Assembly: GCA_022567815.1 (NCBI GenBank)
Contig: JADFGI010000008.1
Location: 1 to 20,232 of the forward strand
Reading direction: 5' to 3'
Length of the DNA: 20,232 bases
From: Nitrospinota bacterium
GTDB lineage: Bacteria; Nitrospinota; Nitrospinia; Nitrospinales; VA-1
Each line of letters begins with the position of its first letter. The stretch's first letter is position 1. This document shows, in pieces, positions 7,118 to 13,145 of this stretch. The notes beneath the pieces are model-generated. The model saw only the letters and a program-made list of their open reading frames with translations. It did not search any database and was not told the origin of the DNA. The translations under genes and the position numbers were made by a program.

Positions 7118-7138
7118 ATGAGCCCATTATATGAATAG
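7118..7138 (+). other. Six-codon reading frame with a near-perfect ribosome site
   Basis: GGAGGAGGAG (7102-7111) sits six bases before ATG 7118, which is followed by codons for SPLYE and TAG. Such a strong site before a minimal frame suggests a leader peptide or a chance purine run. It lies between two inverted repeats. Confidence 0.25.
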
Positions 7139-7145
7139 AAAATTA

Positions 7146-7176
7146 AAACTTTATTAATGCAAAATTAATAAAGTTT
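7146..7176. repeat. Perfect 13-bp AT-rich inverted repeat
   Basis: AAACTTTATTAAT (7146-7158) and ATTAATAAAGTTT (7164-7176) match perfectly around GCAAA. It is too AT-rich for a standard terminator and could be a protein-binding palindrome or a weak hairpin. Confidence 0.65.
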
Positions 7177-7495
7177 AATAAATCGGCAGTGGGAAATTGC
7201 AAACCAATTTCTTCGGAATGGGAAAATTCAGGGTAATAAAAATTGCCCAATAAGATCAATAAGTTAAATTAAAAAAGCAACTTCCTCATGCTGAAAATTA
7301 AAATTTATTTTTCTCAAAAAGCCAGAAAAAATATTTTAATTTTTCCAGAAAAAGGTTTGTAAGGATTAGAAATTTACATAATTGCTTGGCGTGACACATT
7401 GGGATTCGCTCAAAAATGTTTTCAGATTAAGGGGAAATCATGCGTATTTATGGAAGGTGGTTGTCTTTTATTTAGGCGGTGGTCATTTTTTATCC

Positions 7496-7604
7496 GGGCC
7501 TCGCGTAGCGTCAGGCCCAAGCTTCCTCCCCGTGTAACGGGGCAGGCCCAAGCTTCCTCCCCGTGTAACGGGGCAGGCCCAAGCTTCCTCCCCGTGTAAC
7601 GGGG
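7496..7604. repeat. Composite element E5 with three tandem 31-bp units
   Basis: A GGGCCTCGC-GTA-GCGTCAGGCCC type hairpin (7496-7518) leads into three identical head-to-tail 31-bp copies (7512-7542, 7543-7573, 7574-7604). Each unit has CAGGCCCAAGCTTCCT followed by the hairpin CCCCGT-GTA-ACGGGG. The array ends one base from the stop codon of the gene at 7606-7806. Confidence 0.92.
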
Positions 7605-7605
7605 C

Positions 7606-7806
7606 TTATGAAGTTTTTCGGGAAGGAGACGAAGATTTGGAATCCTGGCTTTCCAGAAGCAATCGTTGGGCAGATGCAGATATGCTCACCCGGTCTGCCT
7701 GTCCCTGAATGCTTTTGAACGGGTGCTTCTGATTCAGTTCAGCGATTCGTTCCTGATTATGATAGACCTTGGAGGCTTTTGCGATTCCAACGATTGAAAA
7801 ATCCAT
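7606..7806 (-). CDS. Small flagellar-operon protein, FlgM-like motif (66 aa)
   Basis: 66 aa, read after the chaperone gene with a 33-base gap; CAGGTGC lies about eleven bases before the ATG. The middle phrase QADRVSISASAQRLLLES (about 36-53) resembles the D-x-V-x-[IL]-S..A/Q motif that opens the sigma-28-binding part of FlgM anti-sigma factors. However, the protein ends 13 residues later, where FlgM would continue with two or three helices. It may be a minimal FlgM-like protein, another small flagellar adaptor, or a FlgM cut short by the repeat array, which begins one base after its TAA. The Ser/Lys-rich tail (DSKSSSPSRKTS) looks disordered. Confidence 0.6.
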   Translation of the reverse strand: MDFSIVGIAKASKVYHNQERIAELNQKHPFKSIQGQADRVSISASAQRLLLESQDSKSSSPSRKTS

Positions 7807-7839
7807 GATATTTTTTGCGCACCTGAAAAAATTTGGTGG

Positions 7840-8286
7840 TTAAACGTTTTTTGAAATTTTCGGTTTGACCCGTTGGGAAGTTCCATAACCTTTCAGCAAG
7901 TTTTTCCTTTGCTTGAGGTCGAGGATTTTATCTTGAGTCAAAAACTTTCTCGCCTTCAATTCCGCTTGACAATTATTTTCCATCTCGATAATTTGCGCCA
8001 AAACAGACTCCACTTCCATTCTTAGCCCTCCCGCCTGTTTTCCGGCCTCGGCCAATTCTTTCCTGGAAAATTCAGCCCTGGCCTGTTCCAGCCTGATTTC
8101 GTTATCCCCGGCGGTTTGCAGGATATTTTCTTTTTTCTCTATGATTGCATTCAGGCTTTTTTCGTCTTCCTGCTCAATCGCATGCATTTGTTCATTCATT
8201 AGCCCCAGAACTTCGTCATAACATTTTTTTTCTTTCCGCAATAAATCAAGAATGGAACCTGTGGGATCGTTGTGTTTCAAATTCAT
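7840..8286 (-). CDS. Flagellar export chaperone, FlgN/FliT-like
   Basis: 148 aa, predicted almost wholly helical, with heptad-like repeats through 10-130 (ILDLLRKEKKCYDEVLGLMN, then NAIIEKKENILQ). Length, helical content and the I-x-x-K-E-x-I-L-Q phrase fit the FlgN family of type III export chaperones, which hold hook-associated proteins before secretion. Its ATG overlaps the fliD stop as ATGA, so it is coupled to fliD. This position suggests service to the FliD cap, the role of FliT in enterics. FlgN and FliT cannot be separated here. The Lys-rich C-terminus (QRVKPKISKNV) is likely flexible. Confidence 0.72.
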   Translation of the reverse strand: MNLKHNDPTGSILDLLRKEKKCYDEVLGLMNEQMHAIEQEDEKSLNAIIEKKENILQTAGDNEIRLEQARAEFSRKELAEAGKQAGGLRMEVESVLAQIIEMENNCQAELKARKFLTQDKILDLKQRKNLLKGYGTSQRVKPKISKNV

Positions 8287-10121
8287 GCCACCGCGATAAG
8301 ATTTTTAACTAAGCCCGTATAGGCAATACTTTCCTTAAATTGGCGCAATTTATCTGGGGCCAGACCTGAAAAATTTGATATGCCAAGGGATATTTCCTGC
8401 TTTTTAAGAGCAATATCTCCCAATCCCGAATCCAGGATGCGTTTCAATTGTTTGTCGAGTAAGGTGAGGATACCGTTTTCCGGATTGTTAAACAAGTCCA
8501 ACACTTCATCGGTGTTGATATTCAAGGCGCGATTTAGTTTTCCAGTATCGACCGTGAAGGTGTCATCCTCCAGAGTGCGAATCCCGATGGAGGTCAACCG
8601 TTGGATCAAATTCCGCACGCCACCCTGGAGGGAAAGCGTCCTGCCGCTTTTCAGCGCCTGGACAACCCCCGACACTGACTGCTCCTGCACCTTGTTTTTC
8701 TGCGTGTTTTTAATATCGATTCCCAGCGGTTTTTGATTTTCAGTCGATCCCCGCACCGCATCGATGTTGCGGTTGCGCTGGCTGAGTTCCCTGGTTTTTG
8801 CCTGCGACGGTCCGGTGAGATCGTTGCGGATTTTCTGAATATCCGCGTCGTTTCCGAAAGTGCGGGATTGCGCAAGAATATCGTTCAATGTGATAACGGA
8901 ATCGTTGAACTGCTCAAACAGAGATTTTATTTGCGCAGCCACTTCGGTGGTGTCGATAAAAAGACTGATCTGAGCCTGACGTTGGGAAACTTGTTTGACA
9001 GTCAGAGTTGTGTCCTCCACCACATTTTGAAACACATTGGAAAGGCTTGTGGCGGTGGCGCCATTGACCTCGATTTCCGCGTTTTGAGAATTTTTGATTA
9101 AGTTAACCCCAGGTTTGTCTGAATCAAACTGGCGTTCCTTTAATACCGGGTTTCCTTTGCCGTCCCGCTCAAAAAAACCAAGGCTCAAAAGGACATTGTC
9201 ATCGTCGCGAAGGTTTATCCCTGTATCTTTTCCTGCCAGGCTGGTCAACACCAGCCGGTTTCCCTGAACGCTGGCGGCGACATTTGTTTCGGTGGTTCCT
9301 CCATCGAGCCGATCATTGTTGTTGGCGTCCTCGGAAGGGTCCAGGGTTCCGTTGCCGTTTAAATCTTCATGGACGAACACCCCCGGTCCAAATTCGGTGG
9401 CGGCGACGCTGTATGTATCCAGAATATTATTTTCATTTAAATCTTCCGGCCCGTCCAAAATTCCGTTGTTATTCAGGTCTTCGCCAAAGTTGATTTTGCT
9501 TCGTATATCAAAAATAGAATCCGCCGCTTCCACGGTTACTTTGGTCCCGTTGACGAAAAAACTCCCGGAAAGTCCCAATGATCCCAGAGGAGCCGTCTGT
9601 TCGTCCGATACCAGAACATTCTCCTGGGCCAGCCGGGAAACCCTTACAGAAAAATTCGTACGGGGGCTATTCTTGCCTGCGGACACCTGAACCACTTCCG
9701 GCTTTGAAGACTTCCCTTGACGAATGTTGAGAGCATTCTCTTCCTTAAGTCGGGAAACCCGGCTTTGCAGATTCGTAAGAGAGTTTTTAAGATCATTGAG
9801 CCGGTTGATTTTCAAATCCCGGAACCGGGAGGTCTTATCCAAATCCTCCACAATAGAGCTCTGTAGAGAATCTTTGCGCAGGGAGAGAAACTTTAAAGCG
9901 TCTTCTGCCCGAAATAAGGCAACGGTTCCAACCGCCTCCAGAGTGGGAACGTTGTTTCGGGATTTGGAAAAGGCATTGAACAGGATGTCCCTTTTATTGA
10001 TTGAGGGGGCCTGGACAGCGGCGATTTTTTCCTGAAGGTTTTTTTTAGCAGGGGAACTTTTTCTGCCGGGTGAGGCAGAAAAAATGAGAAAAGAGGAATT
10101 TTGGTTTCCCGTGACTTGCAT
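8283..10121 (-). CDS. fliD: Flagellar cap protein FliD (hook-associated protein 2) with calcium-loop-like repeats
   Basis: 612 aa from ATG 10121; a TTG at 10166 would add 15 residues and has no ribosome site. Coiled-coil-like residues about 95-130 and NFSVRVSRLAQENVL (156-170) followed by a TKVTVEAADSIFDIRSKIN-type stretch match the FliD_N region. LIQRLTSIGIRTLEDDTFTV and KLNRALNINTDEVLDLFNN match the FliD_C end. FliD caps the growing filament and guides flagellin folding outside the cell. Two blocks in the middle (about 214-235 and 252-273) carry DLNNNGILD, DLNENNILD, DLNGNGTLD and DANNNDRLD, which look like dockerin or thrombospondin-3 calcium loops. An N-terminal extension of about 70 residues is also unusual. 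It heads the leftward operon. Confidence 0.85.
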   Translation of the reverse strand: MQVTGNQNSSFLIFSASPGRKSSPAKKNLQEKIAAVQAPSINKRDILFNAFSKSRNNVPTLEAVGTVALFRAEDALKFLSLRKDSLQSSIVEDLDKTSRFRDLKINRLNDLKNSLTNLQSRVSRLKEENALNIRQGKSSKPEVVQVSAGKNSPRTNFSVRVSRLAQENVLVSDEQTAPLGSLGLSGSFFVNGTKVTVEAADSIFDIRSKINFGEDLNNNGILDGPEDLNENNILDTYSVAATEFGPGVFVHEDLNGNGTLDPSEDANNNDRLDGGTTETNVAASVQGNRLVLTSLAGKDTGINLRDDDNVLLSLGFFERDGKGNPVLKERQFDSDKPGVNLIKNSQNAEIEVNGATATSLSNVFQNVVEDTTLTVKQVSQRQAQISLFIDTTEVAAQIKSLFEQFNDSVITLNDILAQSRTFGNDADIQKIRNDLTGPSQAKTRELSQRNRNIDAVRGSTENQKPLGIDIKNTQKNKVQEQSVSGVVQALKSGRTLSLQGGVRNLIQRLTSIGIRTLEDDTFTVDTGKLNRALNINTDEVLDLFNNPENGILTLLDKQLKRILDSGLGDIALKKQEISLGISNFSGLAPDKLRQFKESIAYTGLVKNLIAVA

Positions 10122-10162
10122 GGCCAGGCCTGTAAAAACAGTGCAAGTTCCAGGGAAACCGT

Positions 10163-10189
10163 TCAAGTGCGGAGATCATTCGCCGATAA
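10163..10189 (+). promoter_or_regulatory. Sigma-28-like promoter facing away from fliD
   Basis: TCAA (10163-10166), 15 bases, then GCCGATAA (10182-10189), against the enteric sigma-28 pattern TAAA-N15-GCCGATAA: 11 of 12 positions agree. TCAAG is a common -35 form in pseudomonads. It starts a rightward transcript near 10197 with no recognisable gene. AGGAG lies before ATG 10208, which opens only eight codons. Confidence 0.45.
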
Positions 10190-10273
10190 GAGCAGGAGAT
10201 AAGGCTCATGCAGGACAGGCGATCCAACAAATAACGCCCGCCTCGCTGGTGTCGCGTACACACTTCGGTTGAG

Positions 10274-10300
10274 GCCTCCAATAAAGATCGGAGGCATTTT
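10274..10300 (+). terminator. Weak hairpin that could end a short transcript
   Basis: GCCTCC (10274-10279) pairs with GGAGGC (10290-10295) and is followed by ATTTTCC. The stem is short and the T run only four, so termination would be inefficient. It matters only as the possible 3' end of a roughly 100-base RNA from the promoter at 10163-10189. Confidence 0.25.
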
Positions 10301-10376
10301 CCGAAACACGACAGGCTCCTTTCAGACGCAACGTGGCTGAAACCTCTTATAAAGGGATCTCTAAAAGTTGATATTT

Positions 10377-10424
10377 CCAGCGTACCGCTGGACCAAATAT
10401 TTACGTTCCATGGGTTTATGAGGA
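10377..10424. repeat. Partial composite element E6
   Basis: CCAGCG-TAC-CGCTGG (10377-10391) is followed by ACCAAATATTTACGTTCC and ATGGGTTTATGAGG. This is the left part of the family with several changes. The right-hand hairpins are missing. It is a decayed or truncated copy. Confidence 0.7.
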
Positions 10425-10490
10425 ATTATTTATTTCCTGATAACCTGGAGTTTTTTGGTCTGCGGTCTGCTTTCTGCGAGCTCCCTTTTA

Positions 10491-10583
10491 TTAAGGGGCA
10501 AGGTCCAGATCAAATTTTTCGAGATGCCCTAAAGAATTGGGGGCGACCAACCATTCCAATTCAGTAAGCAGGTTTCTCCTCAT
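10491..10583 (-). pseudogene. Short frame of unknown origin (30 codons), perhaps a gene remnant
   Basis: From ATG 10583 leftwards the frame reads MRRNLLTELEWLVAPNSLGH, then LEKFDLDLAP and TAA. It is open for 15 more codons upstream, to a TGA. GGCGGAGA before the ATG is a weak ribosome site. The composition is protein-like (LLTELEWLVAPNSLGHLEKF), unlike the surrounding repeats, so it may be the surviving 3' end of a lost gene or a small peptide gene. No family is recognised. Confidence 0.2.
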
Positions 10584-10657
10584 TCTCCGCCAATTGGCAG
10601 GGTTTGAGGATATTAAGCTGTCTCCTCACAAGACATGTTTCCCTGAAAGCTACCCGT

Positions 10658-10943
10658 CCAGCGTGACGCTGGCGGGCGTGGTTAATCTACGACCCCCACT
10701 GCAAGCGGCCAGCGTGACGCTGGACCCAATATTGACGTGCGGTGGGTTTATAGCTGACTAAATCCTACTTTGTCCTGCCAGCGTGACCAGCCCGGGCTGG
10801 TTCCAATATTGACGCGCTATGGATTAATGGTTTTTAAGGACTCGTGTACCCCTTCGGGGCATGAAGACAAGGGAAGGGATATCACAAGCGTAGCGAACGT
10901 CAGTCCTCCTGCGTAGCAGGCTTTTCCTCCCCGCGTTGCGGGG
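10658..10943. repeat. Composite palindromic element E7 (long copy)
   Basis: From left to right: CCAGCG-TGA-CGCTGG (10658-10672), a linker with ACGACCCCCACTGCAAGCGG, a second CCAGCG-TGA-CGCTGG (10709-10723), ACCCAATATTGACGTGC, GGTGGGTTTATAGCTGA, a rearranged CCAGCGTGACCAGCC..GGCTGG (10778-10800), a second CCAATATTGACGCGC, CCCCTTCGGGGCATGAAG, GGGATATCAC, a GCGTAGCGAACGTCAG segment, CCTGC-GTA-GCAGG (10908-10920) and CCCCGC-GTT-GCGGGG (10929-10943). The last hairpin ends one base from the stop codon at 10945-10947. Confidence 0.88.
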
Positions 10944-10944
10944 A

Positions 10945-11754
10945 TTAAATTAAATCATCGACATTTTGCCCGGTTTCCGTTTGAACGCTGGTCGGGTTCG
11001 GCGGTTGCTGGTCGCTTTGCGCCTGATCGGCACGGGCATTATTTTTCTCCAATCGGATTCCTTCCTCCAATCGGATTCCTTCCGTTGAGGCGGACGCTTC
11101 CTCCGGAATGATCCTTTGAGACGGGGTTTCAAACACGGTTTCCCGTGCCGCTTTTGCCCGTTCCCTACTATATTCAACTTCCTCAACCGCCTTGGTTACA
11201 TTTTTTAGTTCAATCCTAATCTCATCCTTATTTTGAAATTCCCTAAGCTGAATTTCCGCATTTTTCCTGTCGGCGGCCTCTTTTTTGAAGGGATCGATGG
11301 TTTCTGCCGTCCCTCTGGATTCGGTACGATTTCTTTCCGCCTTGACGTCCTGTCCGGTGTTTCCGGGAGAATTTTCCAGTTGAATCCGCTCGTTTCCACC
11401 TTCATAACTACGTACTCCAGGGCTATTCTGGTCATTCAATTTTTGTGCGGCCCCGCGTTCATCCGCCCTTTGTTCAGTTTGCGGACGCAGGTTGTCCACA
11501 TTCCTTTTGCCTTCTTCCACCCGGGATTCTCTATTAGGCTCCTGGGTTTCGCGGCTTAATAGAACCCGGTCCTCCGTTTGCCGGACCGGCTGAGCCTCAT
11601 TGCTTTCTTTCCGTTGGTCAAGCCGGTAGTTTCTGTCATTTTCCGCGGCTTTTTTATCATCCGGTGAGACCTGTTGGTTTTGACGCAGACTCCGGGACTG
11701 CAAAGACCCGATCGCCCCCTGAATGCTTGATGTTGATCCGCTCACATTCTCCAT
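10945..11754 (-). CDS. Long disordered, hydrophilic protein of unknown function in the flagellar region (269 aa)
   Basis: ATG 11754 is preferred because GGAGG sits eight bases before it; an in-frame ATG at 11781 has none. The protein has almost no hydrophobic core. It is made of Arg, Glu, Gln, Asn and Ser, lacks Cys and Trp, and should be intrinsically disordered apart from a helical part around 165-225 (AETIDPFKKEAADRKNAEIQ and onward). A short internal tandem duplication (EGIRLEEGIRLEK; a repeated 15-base unit near 11050-11080) shows recent slippage. No family is recognised. Its place between fliD and flagellin suggests a flagellar accessory or secreted substrate. No signal peptide is present. 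Confidence 0.65.
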   Translation of the reverse strand: MENVSGSTSSIQGAIGSLQSRSLRQNQQVSPDDKKAAENDRNYRLDQRKESNEAQPVRQTEDRVLLSRETQEPNRESRVEEGKRNVDNLRPQTEQRADERGAAQKLNDQNSPGVRSYEGGNERIQLENSPGNTGQDVKAERNRTESRGTAETIDPFKKEAADRKNAEIQLREFQNKDEIRIELKNVTKAVEEVEYSRERAKAARETVFETPSQRIIPEEASASTEGIRLEEGIRLEKNNARADQAQSDQQPPNPTSVQTETGQNVDDLI

Positions 11755-11877
11755 ATTTTTGTCCTCCACAAAATCGCCCATAAACTCAGGCTAAAAAATT
11801 TCAATCCACCCAGGCTCATCCCAAAATGAGAGATTTTCAGGCAAGTCCGCCGATCAAAACCCTTGAGAAATCGCAAT

Positions 11878-11904
11878 TTAAGTTTCAGATTTTTCGACCG
11901 ATAA
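11878..11904 (+). promoter_or_regulatory. Sigma-28-like promoter without an evident gene
   Basis: TTAA (11878-11881), 15 bases, then ACCGATAA (11897-11904). In the longer form TAAAGTTT-N11-GCCGATAA, 14 of 16 positions agree. It points rightwards into an AT-rich gap of about 270 bases and then antisense into the gene at 12175-12780. Only a 16-codon frame starts downstream (ATG 11988). Confidence 0.42.
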
Positions 11905-11943
11905 GTAGTTAAGGATTTTTATAATAAAAATTTATATCAATCC

Positions 11944-11974
11944 AAAAAAACGAATTCTGATAATCTTCAGAATT
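11944..11974 (-). terminator. Candidate AT-rich terminator downstream of the gene at 12175
   Basis: AATTCTGA (11953-11960) and TCAGAATT (11967-11974) form a perfect 8-bp stem. On the minus strand it is followed by CG and seven Ts. The stem is AT-rich and lies 200 bases after the stop codon. A nearer inverted repeat, AAACCATT/AATGGTTT (12116-12123 and 12139-12146), followed by TTTTC, is an alternative. Confidence 0.4.
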
Positions 11975-12174
11975 TCTACCACTTTAAATGAGCAAGGGGA
12001 TACGCTTTCCTTGTCGGAAAAATTCTCTAAAACTTTAGTTTCAGTTTAGGGTTAATTTTAAAAAAATCAAATAGATAGGATAAATCGGCGGGGGTAGAAA
12101 CTTAAAGATCATAGAAAACCATTGCTAAACCGATCCTTAATGGTTTCTCCAGAAATCAAAAATTATCCTGAATT

Positions 12175-12780
12175 TTAGTTATTTTTGCGGTAGATTTTTG
12201 GGAGTTGCTCCTCCCAGTCGGTATAATACGGCAGAATTTCATATTCCAGCAAATCGGCGAGAAGCACCCAATCCTGATTTTGATTGGCCTCCACCATTTG
12301 CCGGGTCATTTTTACCAGATGATCTTGCCTGTCCTGGAAACTTTTTCCATCAAATATGACCGTATCTGATTCAAAATCAATGGCTTTGGCTATGGAATCC
12401 ACAACCTGGGAAAACCAATCTATTCCATCGATTATGTTGATGAAAAATTTGTTCGCTTCCTGCTCGTTTCCCGAGCGGAAAAGATCGGAGGCTTTTTGGA
12501 CCCCAGGAATTAGCTTTTTGAGATAATCCTGGGCGTTGATGATATTTTTTTCCAGAATTTGATTTAGGGAGAGGATTTCTGTTTCCAGTGTCTCAATTTG
12601 CGACAAAGGGGTTTGCCGAATTTCAGGTGAATCCACCAAAACTTCTTTTTCATTTAACCGAATATTACTGAAAAAATTTCCCTGGGAAGTTTCGTTTTCG
12701 AGGATATGGTCCAGAAGGTCTCCCAGGGTTTCACCCTCGCAGGAAAAGCTTTTTTCCAACCCGTTGATAAGTATTTTCAT
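12175..12780 (-). CDS. Protein of unknown function in the flagellar region, beta-grasp-like start (201 aa)
   Basis: ATG 12780 has AAGGA five bases upstream; a further in-frame start at 12816 lies inside a promoter-like box and is rejected. The first 30 residues, MKILINGLEKSFSCEGETLG then DLLDHILEN, have the strand-turn-strand-helix wording of small ubiquitin/ThiS-like domains, though no C-terminal Gly-Gly is present. Residues 75-195 are helical and contain aromatic-rich phrases (IIDGIDWFSQVVDSIAKAID, then DWVLLADLLEYEILPYYTDW). No known family can be named. It is divergent from flagellin and may share flagellar control. A chaperone or adaptor role would suit the all-helical C-terminus but is inference. 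Confidence 0.7.
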   Translation of the reverse strand: MKILINGLEKSFSCEGETLGDLLDHILENETSQGNFFSNIRLNEKEVLVDSPEIRQTPLSQIETLETEILSLNQILEKNIINAQDYLKKLIPGVQKASDLFRSGNEQEANKFFINIIDGIDWFSQVVDSIAKAIDFESDTVIFDGKSFQDRQDHLVKMTRQMVEANQNQDWVLLADLLEYEILPYYTDWEEQLPKIYRKNN

Positions 12781-12802
12781 CAGATTCCTTCGGTTGAGAA
12801 CG

Positions 12803-12829
12803 TTATCGGACCTCACTGATGCATATTCT
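12803..12829 (-). promoter_or_regulatory. Possible sigma-28 promoter for the gene at 12175-12780
   Basis: On the minus strand TCCGATAA (12803-12810) matches seven of eight bases of the sigma-28 -10 box and lies 22 bases before ATG 12780. The -35 at 15 bases spacing is AGAA (12826-12829), only two of four. It is supported mainly by position. Confidence 0.3.
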
Positions 12830-12858
12830 AATCATTGTCACTTGCCATTGCAACAATC

Positions 12859-13022
12859 AACGACTCAGCAGAAAGCGGCCAGCGTAGCGCTCCCGATATA
12901 TCGTGTAATGGATTTATGGTTTTTCGGGGCTGGTGAGCGGAGCGTACCCCTCCAGGGCATGAAGGCAACGGAAAGGATATCACAAGCGTCAGCTCTAAAC
13001 TTTTTCTCCCCGTGTAACGGGG
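12859..13022. repeat. Composite palindromic element E8 in the divergent flagellin control region
   Basis: From left to right: AACGACTCAGCAGAAAGCGG, CCAGCG-TAG-CGCT, a diverged GTGTAATGGATTTATGG segment, CGGGGCTGGTGAGCGGAGCG, CCCCTCCAGGGCATGAAG, AAGGATATCAC, a partial CAAGCGTCAGC module, and CCCCGT-GTA-ACGGGG (13008-13022). Unlike most copies it abuts no stop codon. It lies between two genes that read apart. Confidence 0.83.
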
Positions 13023-13063
13023 GCAAAAAAGGTCTGATAAACCGGCTCTCCGGCAACCCGCCA

Positions 13064-13092
13064 TTGACAAGGAAAGCACAGGGTTTTAACCT
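13064..13092 (+). promoter_or_regulatory. Candidate flagellin promoter
   Basis: A perfect TTGACA (13064-13069) is followed after 17 bases by TAACCT (13087-13092), a poor -10 box. TATATT at 13103-13108 is a better -10 but has no -35 at the right distance. No sigma-28 or sigma-54 site was seen upstream of flagellin, although these usually drive it. Confidence 0.33.
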
Positions 13093-13145
13093 GTTAACTT
13101 GTTATATTTATTGTTCTTAGATTGGAACCTTGGAGGTCTGCGGAA

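Larger units (their letters stand above)
6984..7495. other. AT-rich intergenic stretch with structured segments
   Basis: No gene of normal size is supported here. It holds two inverted repeats (7065-7101 and 7146-7176) with a ribosome site and six-codon frame between them. The rest, 7180-7490, is AT-rich. It should contain the promoter of the 54-aa gene on the left, but no good sigma-70 or sigma-28 pair was found. Confidence 0.5.
10122..10376. other. fliD upstream region
   Basis: No coding frame is supported. It should carry the fliD promoter on the minus strand, but no convincing sigma-28, sigma-54 or sigma-70 pair was seen in that direction. It holds a sigma-28-like promoter facing the other way and a short hairpin near 10274-10295. 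Confidence 0.5.

Noticed and set aside
7383..7402. A sigma-54-like TTGGCGTGACACATTGG
   Set aside because: The -12 box lacks GC, and no gene starts downstream on that strand.
7399..7599. A 66-codon plus-strand frame
   Set aside because: Its second half translates the repeat array E5, and there is no supporting ribosome site or protein-like pattern.
7496..7604. A short CRISPR array
   Set aside because: The three 31-bp units are directly adjacent with no spacers, no cas genes are present, and the unit is the end of the composite element.
10122..10166. TTG 10166 as fliD start
   Set aside because: No ribosome site, and it overlaps the -35 of the opposing sigma-28-like promoter; ATG 10121 is preferred.
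10537..10761. A 74-codon plus-strand frame
   Set aside because: It runs into repeat E7, and its C-terminal part is hairpin sequence. The opposite-strand frame in the same place is more protein-like.
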